Shown: piece after piece, positions 1 to 15,000 of the stretch
Position numbering within the stretch: the stretch's first letter is position 1
Layout: each line of letters starts with the position of its first letter
From: Trebouxia sp. TZW2008
Lineage: Eukaryota; Chlorophyta; Trebouxiophyceae; Trebouxiales; Trebouxiaceae
DNA: 64,000 nt
Assembly: GCA_002118135.1 (NCBI GenBank)
Contig: BDIU01000386.1
Location: 124,001 to 188,000 of the forward strand
Reading direction: 5' to 3'
Notes under the pieces: model-generated
Seen by the model: the letters and a program-made list of their open reading frames with translations, nothing else
Databases searched by the model: none
What the model was told of the DNA's origin: nothing
Made by a program: the position numbers and the translations under genes

Positions 1-3000
1 CCCTGATGCGGAACTTGTCGCCCACAGGGCTGAAACACAACACCACATGCAGGAACTTGCGCACCTGCATTGACACAAGGTGTCCTCTGTCAGCAATGGA
101 AATTGGTACAGGATATGCATGAGCCAGACCAGGCTTTAGCAGGCTTGCGCAGGCAAGCAGAGGCGACTGCATGTGCTTTGGGTAAAACGAAACTTCAGAC
201 AGAGTTGATTGCAAAGCAGGCTCAGCGGATGTAGGCAAGCATGCAACAGCAAGAAGGCTGAACATGGTAACAAGCATACATGTCAGGCCATAGAAAGAGG
301 TAGCACACCTTGTCAATGAAGAAGTCCCAGCAGTTGTCTGCAGAGTCAACCATGCCAGCCTGCTTGACCTCACCCCTGACGCTGTTGCAAAAGTTGTCCT
401 TGTCTTCTTGAGTGCAGAGGTCGGCAATGTAGCCAGTAGACAGCAGGTCATTAATGTACACTAGGAACTTCTCATTGACAATCTGGTTGTCAGTCATGAG
501 GAAGGTGATGGCTGTGCCCTTGACTCCAGCCTGCATGACGACAGCAGAATGTCACAGACAGACAACAGATATAAAGTATGCAGGGCGGGAAGTTGCATCT
601 CCATCCCTGAACATCAGCATTCATGTGTAGCAGCAAGAATGGCTTTCTGATGACGGGTGCCAAAATGGACTTTGGCTGCAGTTGCCCATCAGCAGAAGTT
701 GTACGATAGCTGCTGCCAAACAGTGTAATGTGCAGCAGGCCAAGATGCTATGGTAAGAGCAGAGGATACCATGTGAGGGCACTCAGCAGAAACACTCACC
801 TTAGTGTACAGTGCCAGAAGGTTTTCCTTGAAATCAGCAACGCCATAGGAGGAGCTGACAGCAATTTGGAAGACTTCGTACCCACAGATGAAGCTGGCGA
901 GCCTGCATGGAAGGCAAAGGCTGCCTGAGTCACAAGTGACTGGTTGGGGAGCGCAGTCAAGAACAGGACGGTTGCCCATACAGCCACAGCCAGTCAAAAG
1001 TCAAGCGTTTGTCCAGACATATGCAATGTTGGAGGAACCCTGTGTGCTTTAGGGCTTGCAGCTGGCTTGATAGTCTGCACTGCTTGCAATTATAACCTAT
1101 GCAAATCACAACTGCTTGGGCTGCAGACATTTGGACAGTGTGCAAGATCCATTACCTTGCTAGGGACTGCTTGCCACTGCCCCCAACTCCAACCAGCATA
1201 GCATTTCCTCTGGGCAGGGAGATGATTCTAGTAATGCGACAAATGTGCTCCATTGCCTGCTGGAACAGCACCAGGTCCATGACAGCATTGGACTCATTGT
1301 ACTCTGCCAGCTTGTCATTGAGGGTCTTGCGCAGCTGCTCATAGCCTGGCACAGCATTGTAGACTGGGGTGTCGTCTGCTGTGACAGTCATGAAGTTGTT
1401 ATACAGCAAGGGCCTAGCCTCCACTTCAGCCTGCAGTAGCAAACGTGAATGAGCTACTGATACAAGTTCTGGTTAAGTGAGGGTGTTGGCTTGGCTGGGT
1501 GCAACATGAGGGTGCATCTTCTTGACGCTTGGCGAGAAACACAGCCAGGCTGACACAGGTACAGCAGTGCAGTCGTGTCCTTCATGGGGTCTTGCATATC
1601 GCATCTCAGCATTGCATCTATCATATCTGCACTTGCATTGTGAAAGGTGCGCCTGCACTGGACTGCAAATTGGACAAGCACTGGCAGATAGGCAGTTGCC
1701 AACTCTGTAGACAAATTGCAGGTGATGGCAAACAATTTCACTTGCCTGATTGACTTCATCAAAGTACTTCTTCGTGACAGTGACTCTGAACTCATTGAAC
1801 TTGTTCATGTCAGTGTCATTGATCATCCTGTCAGCCAGCACACGCTCACACTCATGGACCCACAGGCGCACCACCTTGACTGGCTCTCTGTAGTAGTCTT
1901 TGGTCATGCGCAGAAGACCCTGCATTGTTGCAACCCCAATGTGTTGCCTGCTGATGATCAACACAGAAAAAGCCAATGTGCAGCTTTGGACTGTCTCAAA
2001 CTAGACAAAATCTCCTGCGGCGCTTGAAGTGCCTCATAGGCCCTTATCAGAAGCAACAGCAGGAGCCAAGGGTTGGCACAGAAACAAAAAGGCCATACAT
2101 CAACTTGAAGCACAGCAACACAAGGATCAACTGATGCAGGTAGGCACCTGAGTGATGTTTGACAGCTCTCGCAGGTTGAACTGGTAGTGGAACTTGACTG
2201 CCGAGGGCAGGAAGTTGTTCATGATGTGGCGGTGCAGCTCAATTGATGCATCCACCAGCTTGGATCCCAGCTTGACGACCTCTGGGTCAAAGCTGCCCTG
2301 GTTGAGGTGTCCCTCAAGCATAGAGCAGTAGATGGACCTGCAAAGCAAGTGAAGGTCAGACGTGACATGCTGACAAAGCTGATGTTGCTATGCACAGACA
2401 GACAGACAGGCACAAGCAGATGGGGGACATCAGCAGAAGAGGCTCTGGAGACTATGCTTGACACAGCTGGAATACTGTTTGATGGCAAGCTTTGACAGTG
2501 CTTGTTATCAATGCTGTATGCACGCAGTAAGACAGTTTGCATCAAGAGGACAGCTGGTGTCGATAGGGTGCATTTGAGTTTCTGCATCAGGCAAAGCATA
2601 CCTGACAATGTCCATGTGGGGCATTTGCACCGCAAAGGTGACAAAGTGGCGCTGCATGCGAGGAGTGATGTTGAAGGACCCAGCCGTTGGGTTCATGCAG
2701 GCGCAGTACTGGGTGTTGGTCACTTCCTTGAGCACAATCTTGACCTTGTCAAACCACCCACGGTAGTCCACGCTCTGACGGATCAGCTCGATTGCAGACT
2801 GAGTGTCATACTTGTCAACAAACGGCATGTTCATGTCATCAACAAAGTACACTAGCCTCTTTGAGCCTGGAGGACCAAAGCGCACCCCTGCAGCAGAGCT
2901 AGTGGTTGACATCTGAATGCTGTACCTCAGAGTGAAACTTATGGGGCACTAAATTTTGTGAGGTCCTGTCGCTGACTTGTAGATATGCACAAATGGCAAA

Positions 3001-6000
3001 ATCTATTGATTGCATTGCAGACAACGTCTCAAGACCAACATGCTGTCCAGCTTGCCATTACAGACAAGCATGCTGTGGCTGCTTGCACATCAAGCGGAAA
3101 TTTGCACTGAGCACATTTACACATAACTGCAAACTGACCTGACTTCTTCTCCAAGGGCTGTTCCAGAGTGCCCTGAAGTGAGGGTGCATCACTGAAGGAG
3201 TTCATGTTGATGGTGCTGAAAGTCATGGTCTCAGCGTCCATGTTCTTCAGCTTGTCCCTCATGATGGCGGTCTTTCCAGTACCTGTAAATTACATACAGC
3301 ATCGAGCTTCAAGAACAGAAATGGCCTGGAAAAAGCCCACCAGGCTGCAATGCTTATCCTGAAGCAACAAGCGGGTGAGGCCAGTTGGCACAGCTTACAC
3401 TGATGTGCACAAGCTACCACTTGCAACAGGACAACTGTACAAATTCATAGGGACAAATCATCATGAAGGCGCTCATGCACAGGACTGTGCTCTGAAACAC
3501 TGTGTTAGAGATCACAAGCATAGCTATGCCGCAATCAGGAGCTGGAGTCTAAAATAATGGCAAGCTGACCTGTGTTACCCACAAACATGACAAAGTGCTT
3601 CTTGGCGATGAGGGTGTCCAGGAAGTAGGTCAGACGGGTGGTGTCCACAGTTGGCACAAACAGGCTGGAGAAGCTGTCTGGCATGTATGTGAAGCTGGGC
3701 ACCTTGTTGTCCCATGGCACCATGCTGCAGGTGGGGTCATCTACATAGTAGTCAAAAACAACGCCCTGCAACAGACAACAGACTTGTTGCAAAAACAGAC
3801 TTGTGAGCAGAGGGGTGTCATGTCAACATAGCCAACTACTGGTTTTGCATGTGGAAAGCTGCGTACAACAATGTGATGGACTGGCATCGCAAAAAATTGT
3901 GTTCTGTCTTGCTGCAAGCTTGCCCAATGTTTGCACTTGTCTTCAGCATGTACACATCCAGCCAGCAGCAGCAACAGCAAGAAGTATTTTGCAGATAAGC
4001 CACAGGTCTGCCATGACCGTACCTTCTCAGGGAACTGCACGTTCTTGTACTCGCTGATCCACCATTTGGAGAATTGGGTGCGGTAGTCTGAGACCTTGTC
4101 AACCAGCATGCAGCCTCCAAAGGCCCACACACAGGCAAACACAAACTGGTGCTCCAGCAGCTTCTTGTCTGGTGGTGGTGCTCCACGCACAGCCTCCTGC
4201 AGGGATTTGCAACAATCAAATGCAGCTTGTGCTTCAGTTCAAGGTTGCAGCAGGCAGAGCTACAATCTTGGCATCATGATGCATGCAGAAGGCTAGCAAT
4301 ATGCTATAAACGGCAGGTATTGTGCAAAAATCAGTGCTTAATATGAAGCTGACAGCATATAGAACAGGGTCCATGTCACACAGACTTGAAGAAGGCATGA
4401 CAATGTGGCATGCCATCATGCTGTATCATGCAGTGGTGGCCGTGCATACCTGAGGCAAGATGCTCTCCAGAATCTTGCAGATGGACATGACCTGGCTGAT
4501 GGCAGGTACGGGGACCACGTACTTGAAATTACGGCGACAGTACTCAAGGGTGGGGTCCACATAGCGTGAGAACAGGGCTGACAGCAATGGTCGCAGGTCC
4601 ACTACATCCAGTTTCTCAATCCAGCTGTCCACCGCCTAGCAAATCACATGGTTTAAGGAGTCAGAGCTGCACTTGGCCATTTTGTCTGCATAGGTTAAGC
4701 TGCTGACAGGTCATACTTTGCGGAAGACTGTGCTGCACATGTTCACAACGCACAAATGTTTGCAGCACCAGGGAAAGTTGCAAAGCAACAAGGCTGCATG
4801 GGCACTTAGGCTGAACTCTGCACTGTGTAAGTAGCATTGCTGTCTATGACAGACAAGCAAGGATGGTGAGAGTCACTGATGTTGCTGACCGGCTTCCACC
4901 CAACATCTTCAGCGTTGACATAGATGACACCACCACGTGAGACAGTGGCTGGCGAGCAGTGGTTCATGTGGTTGATCTCCAGCAGAAGCCGCATGCTAGC
5001 TGTGAGAGGGATACGCTCATTGCTAGCAAGTGTCAGCATCTTGTTGTCGTCCATGACAGTGTTCATGGACTCAATCCACTCTGCGTCAATGTCACCATCC
5101 AGCACAATCCACTGGTGCTTGTTGGTCTTGTTGTTGGACATGTCACGATATGTGACAGACATCAACCCCTCTTTCCACTCACGAGTACTGGGATGCAGGT
5201 AGCCATACAACTCGTTACGAGTCACAGCCTGCAAGCCAGACAGTGCATCACATCATCCAGATCGAATCATCAGCAAATTTCATGTGTTCCTGTGGCAACC
5301 TGTAAGTTGCCATTGACTGCTGCTGTTGTTTCAAACATCAAGCATAGAAAGGCCCTCTGCAAGACAAAGTTGCTGTAGCAGTCTGAAATGCAGTGTGCAC
5401 ATTACGAAGCTGTGCAATCAGCTCATGCGTTCCTTTGGCAATAAACTGCACTGCCTCAACATGATGTCACTTGTAGGTGAATCATTTGCAATCAGGAAAC
5501 ATAATCTAATCAAGGTGCCTTCAGCACGCCTGCCAACCTGAGGCCAAACGTGCTCAGGCAAAGCCCAAGTTGCTTGTTTTAAGCACATGTGTCACCTTTG
5601 GGTTGATGGGCTTGAAGAAGGTCTTTTCCCCAAAGTTCTGCTGAGCTCGCATGAGTGTCTTCCAGATGGCTGACTTGCCGCAGCCAGCAGGGCCCAGCAA
5701 GAAGACAGACCAGCGCACCACAAAGATCTCCCTCAGCTGGCTGATCTTCAGGCAGAATGTCTCATCTGCCTGGTAGCCAAGCTCCAGTGCTGCTTCTTTG
5801 ATCTGCAGAGCAGCACCTGTGTTGACGCCTTGTGCCTGTGCTACAGTATGCTGCTCAAGTGACACAATTGGTTGTGGGTCTTGGCTGAGCGCTTTGAAGC
5901 CACAAGTGAATGACAGGATTGTTTTGCAGTGAGGGCCAGCATTGCAGTGCAATGCTGTGTACAAGCATCCACTTTGCATAGTCACATGCAGTCAAGACAT

Positions 6001-9000
6001 GCCAAGCCAAGAGGCGTCAGTGACAAGCTGCCTCTGAACATACATAGAAGACGCTCATAAGAGGAATGGCCCCACCGTCTTTTACAACAGCAATATATGA
6101 GCATCACCTTTGGCTCAAACTCCCTGTCAATGGCACGGGGCACCAACTCAACTGTCTTGGGGAACAGGTCATTCAGCAGGCCCATGAAGATGCCGGTGTC
6201 ATCAGCTGTCAGTTTGCCCAGGTTGAAATCACGCAGAGCTCGCAGCAGGACCTGTGCAGCCAGTAAATTATGTGGGAAGCTGTACCATAAGCTGTGTGTA
6301 CATGGCTAACACTGGGCCCAACTGCGGTGACTGCTAGCACACATGGGAGAAACATATGCAACACATGTCAATAGCAGGCCCCACTCTGCATTGTACTGCT
6401 ATCATTGCAAGTGGGTTGCGCGACATTCGTAAACCTGCAGCTAGGTGTTGCATTCTGCACAAAGGAAAGGTACGAGTAGTATGTGTTACCTTGTCTTCAG
6501 AAAGGTCTGGAGCAGACCGCTTCATGCCACCAGCCACATACAAGGTGGTCTTGATGGCTCTCAGCTTCCAGTCATAGTGCTTGCTCTTGGACAGCAGGTC
6601 CTCACACAAACGGTACAAAATGACAAATTTGCGACTGAGCATCTTGGACATGTTGAAGCCCTCAGACATCAGCATGATCTCCACAATCAACGCCATGTCT
6701 GGCACACACATGGACACAGGCCGGAATAGAGCCTGCACATCCAGAACAGCAACTAAACGCTCTGTCGTCAGCAGTCCATGCTTGCTTGGGTGCATAAAGC
6801 ATTGCTTTTTCCAATGAGCCAAAGTCTGATTGTAGAACAGGTGACATGTAGCAAGCAATGGACAGAGTCTGTAGGCAGTGCAAATCACAGCTATACACGC
6901 TGCAACAGATACTCAGGTTGTGCAGGTACGTAGATTGTGCCAGCAAGTGAGGCATTCACCTTGAGGGACTCAGGCAGCTCAGCTCTGCCTGGGTAGCCAG
7001 GGTTCATGGTGATGAAGGCCATCACTGTTGACTTGAGTGTGACTTCAATATCCTCAAACACAAAGCGCTCCTTGCGCGCACGCAGAGCATCCAGTACAGT
7101 CTGCACAGCAGACAGGGGGATCTTTGATACACAATGCAGACCTGAAGTTGAGCCTTTGTCGTGCAGCAGCAGGCTTGAAATGCGTTGAGAGCAGATGGCG
7201 AGCTTCCAGGCAATGAAGAGCTGCGCAAAGACTGCATCAGGGCAACCACAAACAACTTGGCAAAGCTGCAACCACAGGGCAGCAGCAGTACTGAGTGATG
7301 TGTGCTAGTGCGCGCTCACCTTGTACTGTGTGGAGCAGACAGACAGCACAGCCACAGGAATCCGGTTGAACTCATCAAAGCAACCCCAAGCGCCTGTCTG
7401 GGCAAGACCCTTGTAGATCTGACCCATTGCTCTGTAGTCCATCTGGTCAGAGCAGTTGAACACGTAGCATTGTACTCCCAAAGCACGAGCCAGATCCTTG
7501 GTCGACTCAGTCTTTCCAGTCCCTGCAGATCAGTTCACATTCAGGTCAATCCTGACTCTACAGAAGAAACAAGCGGTGTTACAACCATGCTGCAAGCTTT
7601 GAGCCTCATATACTGACCACTCTGGGGTACCAAAGCCTGTCAGGACAACAAGCATACTGAAAATGCAAGCTGTATGACAATCTGCTGAGAAGTAGAAGTG
7701 ATTGTGCAGTGTGGGCATGCTTCTAGCGCACTGGCTATACAAAGAAGCTATGTTTTAGCAATTTAAACAGAAAGGCTGGAGCTGATAAATGATGCTACAA
7801 GGAACCAAACTTTCACCTAGGCAGCATCATAGAGCGCGCGCAACAAAGAAGGATCATCGGTGCTTGTGCATCAGGCTGCAAAAGGTTACCTGCAGGGCCA
7901 GCTGGGGCTCCACCAAGCACCAGCCTCTGAGCCTGAGTCAGTGTAATGTAGCATCTGTCTGTGAGTGGTGTGATACACAGGCAACCGCAATTGCCAATGT
8001 ATTCATACGTGTACTTGATCTCAGCATCACAGATGTTGACTTGGGCCTCTTTGCTCTTCTCATTCTGGTAGTACCGCAGCTGAGACTGCCACTGAAAGCA
8101 GGACTGGTTCTCAACACGCTCCTCAATCAGACGCTGGACGACATCACGTGCATGCACGTCGATGGTACACAGGGTGATGAGCTTCTTGCGGTCATTCTTG
8201 CTAAGCTCGCCATTGATGATGGTGATCAGGTCTGCTAGCTGAGACACCTGCTTGTCAAAAATGCCCTGCAAATCAACAGTACAGTAGATAACCACCAGAC
8301 ACTTTTTTCATAGTCTGCTTGCAGCTGCTGCTACTCTGATCTACATGTAAGTGCCATGGAAGTGAAGACGCGCAAGACATGTGCTTAACAGCCAGCAAGC
8401 ACTGCATGCTTGGCAAAGTATGGCTGGGCTGAAGAGCCTCTTGACATCAAATGCATGGCTGAAATCATGCATGAATGTCAAAAGGTGACAGTTATAGGCA
8501 TGATTGCAAGGGACATGACTGGGCAACATTGTGAAAATACAGCAAAATGGTCTCTGACCTTGAGAGCATCTTCATTGCCTTCTTCAAGCTCCTCAAATGC
8601 CTCATTGACATCCTGAGTGAAGAAGGTACGTGACACCATGATGGTGTTTTGCACGCTGTAATCAAAGATCCACTTGGTGCGAGGCTTCTCATCATATGCA
8701 GGAATGGCAGCCTTGAATTCATGGCTCAGGGCAGAGCGCATGGAGTCAACCACATTCTGCAGCCAGGACTCTACTGGACCATCACAGCTGCATTCCTCAG
8801 CAAATGCCACATACTCACCCTCCCCTGCACAGCCAGAAGAGGTATGTGTTGGTGACTCACACCAACAGTCTTTGGAAGCATAAGCACTCCTTCAACCAAG
8901 ACGTACAAACACTTCCACGAGCTGGATATATGCATAAGCCTCATCACTGATGCATTTGCTGAAGCAAGAATTATGTTGAGAGCTGGCAAATATTCATATG

Positions 9001-12000
9001 CCTTGTTGCTGATGTATGCGCCAAAGAAGCTCCTTTCTTCAAATATGCAGCTTGACTTTTGAAGCTCAGAGCCATAGTTGACATGCAATAGAGCGGCAGC
9101 TGACAAGTCATACCTGAGTACATGCCGATAGCACTCTTAGTTGGCTCGCCTGCTTCATCTTTCTTGAACTCCAGGTTGTGTACATTGTCAAAGCATTTTG
9201 GAAGATGCCTGCGCGTGCCAAAAGTATTTAGGAATCGCCTCAAGGCGTGTCAAACAAGACCCTAAGTGCGCTTGCCAGATTACAACTGACACCTGATCTG
9301 TATTCGGTGACAGTGTTTGCTGTGTCTCAATCAGAAGAGCAGGTGGCCTGTTTGTCTTGCAGAAGCCATGTGTTGAGCATAGTCTAGTAAGGCACGCAGT
9401 CCAAGCTGATACATTGCACTTTGTCCAAACTCACAGATGCTTCGTCATTCTGCATTTACCTGAGGATGAGCTGAGGGTTGGAGCCCTTGGACAGGATATC
9501 CAGCAGGTCTGCAGGCGCCACAAAGTAAAACCTGGGGAAGGCCACACGCTTGGTCTCCAGGTAATCCTGAACTCATCAACAAGCGCTCGATTTAGCTTGT
9601 GAATGCTGCAGAGCGGCTTCTGAGCATCACAAAAATGCCAAAACATCTCAAGGGAAAATGGCTGCAGGCAATCAACCCCAAACGACTTCACGTGCCTAGA
9701 CAAACAGGTCAAAAGCAGACCAAGACAAATTTGAGGTCAGCGTCAGACAGCCACTTTGCATGCAGAATGGATGAGATACAGCACCTGCAGAGCCTTCTCA
9801 CACATCTCCAACTGTCCCAAGAGGCCGTCCAAGCGCTCTTGGCGCCCTTCAAGGTTACAAGCCTCCACAACATTGGGTGTGTCTGGAGCACCCTTCATCA
9901 GATCCTGCAGCACAACTTCACAACATGAATCCTGTTTCTTGCTGACAACACCAAGCCTGGCTGGCATTGCATCCAACTGAAGCATCAAACTTTAATGTTC
10001 AACTTGCTGGTGCAGATGAGCATTGTAAGCTGTATGGATGTGCACGTCATACTGAGCTGTACTTGCTTGGCGTTTGCAGAGCAAGACTTGCCTGGAAGTC
10101 TGCATTGACAACGTCAAAGCGCTTGGAGTCTTCTGGCAGCTGGACCCTGATATCAGCGCTGCCCACAAAGATAGACTCAAGTGCTTGCCACTTCTTCTGG
10201 ACATCTAGCCAGGTGTTGAGCACAACATCAACTGTGCCCAGCTTCTTCTGCCAGTTGGTGACTATCTCCAAGAATTTGGGGTTGCCCTGCAGCATCAAGG
10301 GTACATTTGTACATATTATGTACATGCATTTGCGCTGTCATTGCAGTTTTATGTTGCATCAGTTGTGCATGCTGCCCTGTGGAGTCAAGTACTGGCAAAC
10401 GAGTGTGTCTGATCAAGTGCTACCACGTGCAACGACACAGCAGGCCAGGCAGCTGAGCCTGTGTATGACGGCATGCACTGGACAAAGCTTTGCAGGCTGG
10501 TCACACCCTCTTCAGGAAACGCTTGAAGGCATGCAGCTGCAGCAGCAGCAGCAGTTGAGAGCTGAGGTGTCGAGGGCATCCTCACCTGGACATATTTGCC
10601 ACCACTCATGGTCTGCAGGGCGAGATTGTCAGTCTCAAGAGCCTCAGTGATAGAGTCCTCGACAGTCATCTGCACATTGTCGGTGTCCTGATATGGTGAG
10701 AAGGTCAGGCTGAGGGAGGACCAGGTCTCATCAATTTTCTTCAGTGCCTTCTCAATGATCAGCTCCTTCTGGGCACGGTCTACAATCTCGCTACAGGCGT
10801 CTACATAGTTGTGCAGACCAAGCTCCAGCAGGTTGCCCAGGTTGAACTTGCTGTCCATGATAAAGTTCTTGCCTGTTGCCTGTACAGCACAGAAGCTCCA
10901 TGTCAGCATGGTGAAATGCAATGTAGCAGCTGAAATGACAATGGCTGGTAGCGTGCAACAATGCCATGTTTGAATATAAGTCGTGTGGAATTTATGCATA
11001 TACGGTCACGTTTGCGTATGCTGTGTGTCAGACAGGCATGTCAATGTCAAGTGCATCAAGTGCATGGACTGCTGCAAGGTGCAATAGCTGAGCGCGACTG
11101 TGCATGTGATCAGCACAAGGAAGCATCTACTGCATTCCTTGAGTGGCTGTACCTTCATGAGTTGCTTCCAGTGGCGCTCACGCATCGCAGGGTGGTGCAG
11201 GTCAGACACAAGCGGCAGTGATGTCAGCATTGCCTTGAGCCGGTCCTCAAGCAACCTGCAGCAGTCAAGGCCAGCTGTAGGATTGCTGAAAGGCTGTTGA
11301 TACAGATGCACAGTCACAGAGAAGTCACTCTCAGAGCCATAGCCGAGTGAATAAATCTAAATTGTTACAGGCAGGCCTGATCTGGTGCATCTGTTGTGCA
11401 GGACAGACTGGAACTTACAATCCACATGCAGCTGTCTTGGTCCAAAAAAGCAAAGTTTCAACAGCTTGACCATAACCAAGCTTGGTCTCAAGAGTTGCGT
11501 TTTAGGCCTACCTATAGACCTCATAGTTGCGGACAGCCTTGTTGAGCTGCTTGATGTCTTTGGTCAGCTTCTTGGTCTCTTCTACCAAAAAGTCGACATC
11601 TATCTTGTCCCACAGGGTGGCGTACCAATCGGTGAAGGTGAACATGACAGCACCAACCATGTCCCACAGAGACTTCAAGTACCCTAGCTCTTCCTGCAAA
11701 GCAGCTCTGAGCAGTCAGTATGACATCCACTTACTGCCAGCATAATTGGCAACAAGCTGCGACAGAGCAGACTGTCTCACTTCCAAAATCAGCAGCTTGA
11801 TACTAGTGACAAGGGAAGGACATTAGAGCAGTCAACTCCATGTGTTTGAGGAAAAGACTGGATGTTCCCAGGAATGGCGTCTGTTCCTACACGCAGGGCC
11901 AATAAATGCTCTGAAAGCTTACCTTGCAGCGTGTGAGCATGATGTAGTCTGAGACATACAGCTCAAACAGATCCTGGCACTCACGGAGGTACTCGCTGTC

Positions 12001-15000
12001 TGCCATGATCTTGGTCACGCTCATATGGCTTTCCACTTGGCCGTGGTGGAATGCATCCAGAACATGGTATGCAGGCTTGACCTGTTAAACCCCAGAAAGT
12101 GGTCAGCGTCATTGAACAGTCCAGCAGTTTGGCAATCGCTGTCATCAGCATATATTGTGCATCTGACAGACAACTTTCAGGTTTTAAACTTGAAGTGAGC
12201 ATAGGAGATCATGAATTGCATTTGTTGCTATTTGGTACTTGGCAGACGTACGCAGGTCTGATATTGACAGCATGCAGCCTCCAGCAGAGTCAGGGTTGCC
12301 ACATTTTATGCTTGTTGACAAGAAGGTGCCTTGAGGTGACAATAAAAAGACTTGACTGGCTCAAACTCTTTGCAAGGGATATGACAGGCTTACATGCTCC
12401 AATTTGAGCTCGCCGCCAGGCACACTGAAAGGTGCCTTTTGCTGGAAGAACTTGCGGAAGTCCTCCACCTTCTCTCCAAAGGCGTCACTCTTGCGCCTGA
12501 TGTCAATGGCCTCAGCCTGCTGAAGAGGAGCCAGCACTTCACGCCTGCAAGCAACCAGTGTCTTGCATCAAGCCTACATCAAGAAAGCAAGCAGGTGCAA
12601 AATGCAGCATACATGCACATCATCAGCAAATATTTGACGGCTTGCAACAGAGGCATTGTGCCATTTGGGCTGGTAATGATAACAAACTGCCTTTACAGAA
12701 ACCACCACCCAATACAACAATGACAGCATACTCAGACCTTGCCAGACAGCGTTGGACGGGGCAGATAAAGTGCTCTTTAAGCTCTGGCAGTTCTGGTGTT
12801 AACAAGCAAAGCAAACTACCTCTGAAACATCTTCTTCTTGAGTGACTTCCAAGCCAAGGGCCCCTCCTCGAGCTGCTTCAGGACAACATCAGTCATGGTG
12901 ATGCCAAATCTGGTCAGGAGGGCAACTGTGTCCCGCAGGGGCTCAAACATGTTGTCTGTCTTGTCGCTGCGCTTGCGCACATCCCGCATGCAACTCATGA
13001 TTGAGTACAGTGACTTGCGGTTCTCCTCAGCCTGAGCTGCCTTTGTTGCTTCAGCATCAGCTCCCTGCAGCCAGTTGATATCAGTCAACTTGTGAACCAC
13101 AGCCATTGCAAAAATGAAGCTGACTATTGCAGTCAGGTAGAGATGTTTATCATTGGGCTTGCATGTGTTTGAGGCAATGACCACGTCTTGTGTCAGGCAT
13201 GTCATGTGCTGACAACAGCTTTGCAAGCAAAGGCAGAAGAGAGCCATGTAGCAACTGCTTGGGCCATGTTTGCAGTGCATCAGAAGATGAGTGAGTGCTG
13301 CAGAGTGATAGACACACAAACAACAGGCAAGCAGCAGAGTGGTGCAACGCCCACCTCTGGAGGAGCTTCACCCTCAGGTGCAGCTTCAGTGGCCAGCTCA
13401 TTGCCAACCTTGAGGTCCAAGGTTGCATTGGACTGGTTCATGAACTTGTACAGCTCCTCCATGCTGCTGACAACCTGCAGATACACAGCACAGTCTTCAG
13501 TGCATTCCTCAACGAGGTACTGCCAAACATGGTATCTTCAACTACTGCCAAGTGCTCACAATCAATGTGGCAGGCATGTAAAGAAGTACATATGACCAGA
13601 AATCTTAACAGCAGTATGTTCCAAGCATGCCTACTGCCTTGCAGATCATGACGGTGGTGTGTTTTCACTGTTGTGCTTCTGGACAGGCAAGTCATGCTGA
13701 CCTTGATCTGCAGGTAGTGGGTGAACAGGTAGATCCACTTGGTAACCCAAGTGGTCAAAGCCTGTTTGATTGGCTTAGCATCAATCTTGATGTAGCCAAT
13801 GGTGGCACTGGTGGGCAATGCTTGGATCTCTTCCTGCACTGCTCTGTACTTGGCAATCTCTGCCTCAAAGCGGTCCAAGGTTGGGTCATCACGTGAACCA
13901 TCCTCCAACTGCTTGCCCTCAGCAGCCAGGAACTCCTGCAATACCCAATGCAGTCATACACAGCCAAGATTTCATGGCTACAGGATCACTTGCAATGCAG
14001 GCAGCTGAGCAAGCCCTGTTGAGGCGTGTGCTGCCAAGCTGTGGCATGACCAGCTCTGATGAGACAATGGTTCTCTCACACAAGCTGACTGTGCTGGCTG
14101 CTGGCTGCAGTCATGACACAACTGGATGTTCAAAATGCTTGAGGCAATGCTGGCTCTGTGCTGGAGAGTGTCCAGCAGCAACACCAAGTGCTGGTCAGAA
14201 CCAGCAGCTACAAGACACCAAGCTATGGAAGGGCAGCCCATGTCAGTACCTTCAGGGTCTCAGTTAGATCACGCTGCCACAGGTAACCATACTTGGAGTA
14301 CTGAGCCTTGAGGGCATTGCACTTGACTTCATTAGCACCAAGAATGCCTTGTACTTCACTGATAGCATCGTACACTGTGTAATCCTCCTCCAACTCCTTG
14401 GCATAGTTGCCTGCAAAGTCAGTGCAATGAAGTCAAACCGTGGGGCATTTCAAAAGTGGCTTTGCATTTGTTCTGTCAATTTGGCAGATACAGCTAGCGC
14501 TATGATGCACACTCTGGAGACGTGCACCTGCTGCGCAAAGAGCATGCAAAGCATGTGACGTATGGACTGCAGCAACTGCCTGTGTGCAAGATTATGCATG
14601 CACAGAAAAATGCCAAAGAAGAGCAGCAAGCAGAATTCATCATACAAGCTAGGGAATAGTCAACTAACCTTCTCCGGTGTCAAGGCGCTTGATTAGGGTG
14701 GCAATCTCCAGAAACGACTTGAACCACTTGCTGAACATGTCGCGCACACCAGGCGTGCCACCTGAGCCCAGCTCTGGGATCCAGACAATGTCTGGCACCA
14801 CCAGCTCTAGCTGGATCTCTAGCAGTGGAGCAATCTCATGCTTTGCCATGTTTTCAGGATCTACCTGCAAAATGCACAACACTGAGGTGGGCATCGATAC
14901 ACGCAAATTGAGTTGCATTGCTGACTTGCGTCTGAAAGTCTGCGCAACATTGCATTGAACGGCTAGCATAGGCTCCCCCCATAAGCATCTCTGGTGGACA

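Noticed and set aside
1741..1750. Reading the dynein frame straight through the GC donor (as [10 protein letters not shown])
   Set aside because: The frame then departs from dynein sequence and reaches a stop; splicing at GCAAGT restores the family sequence into AEVEARPLL in phase.
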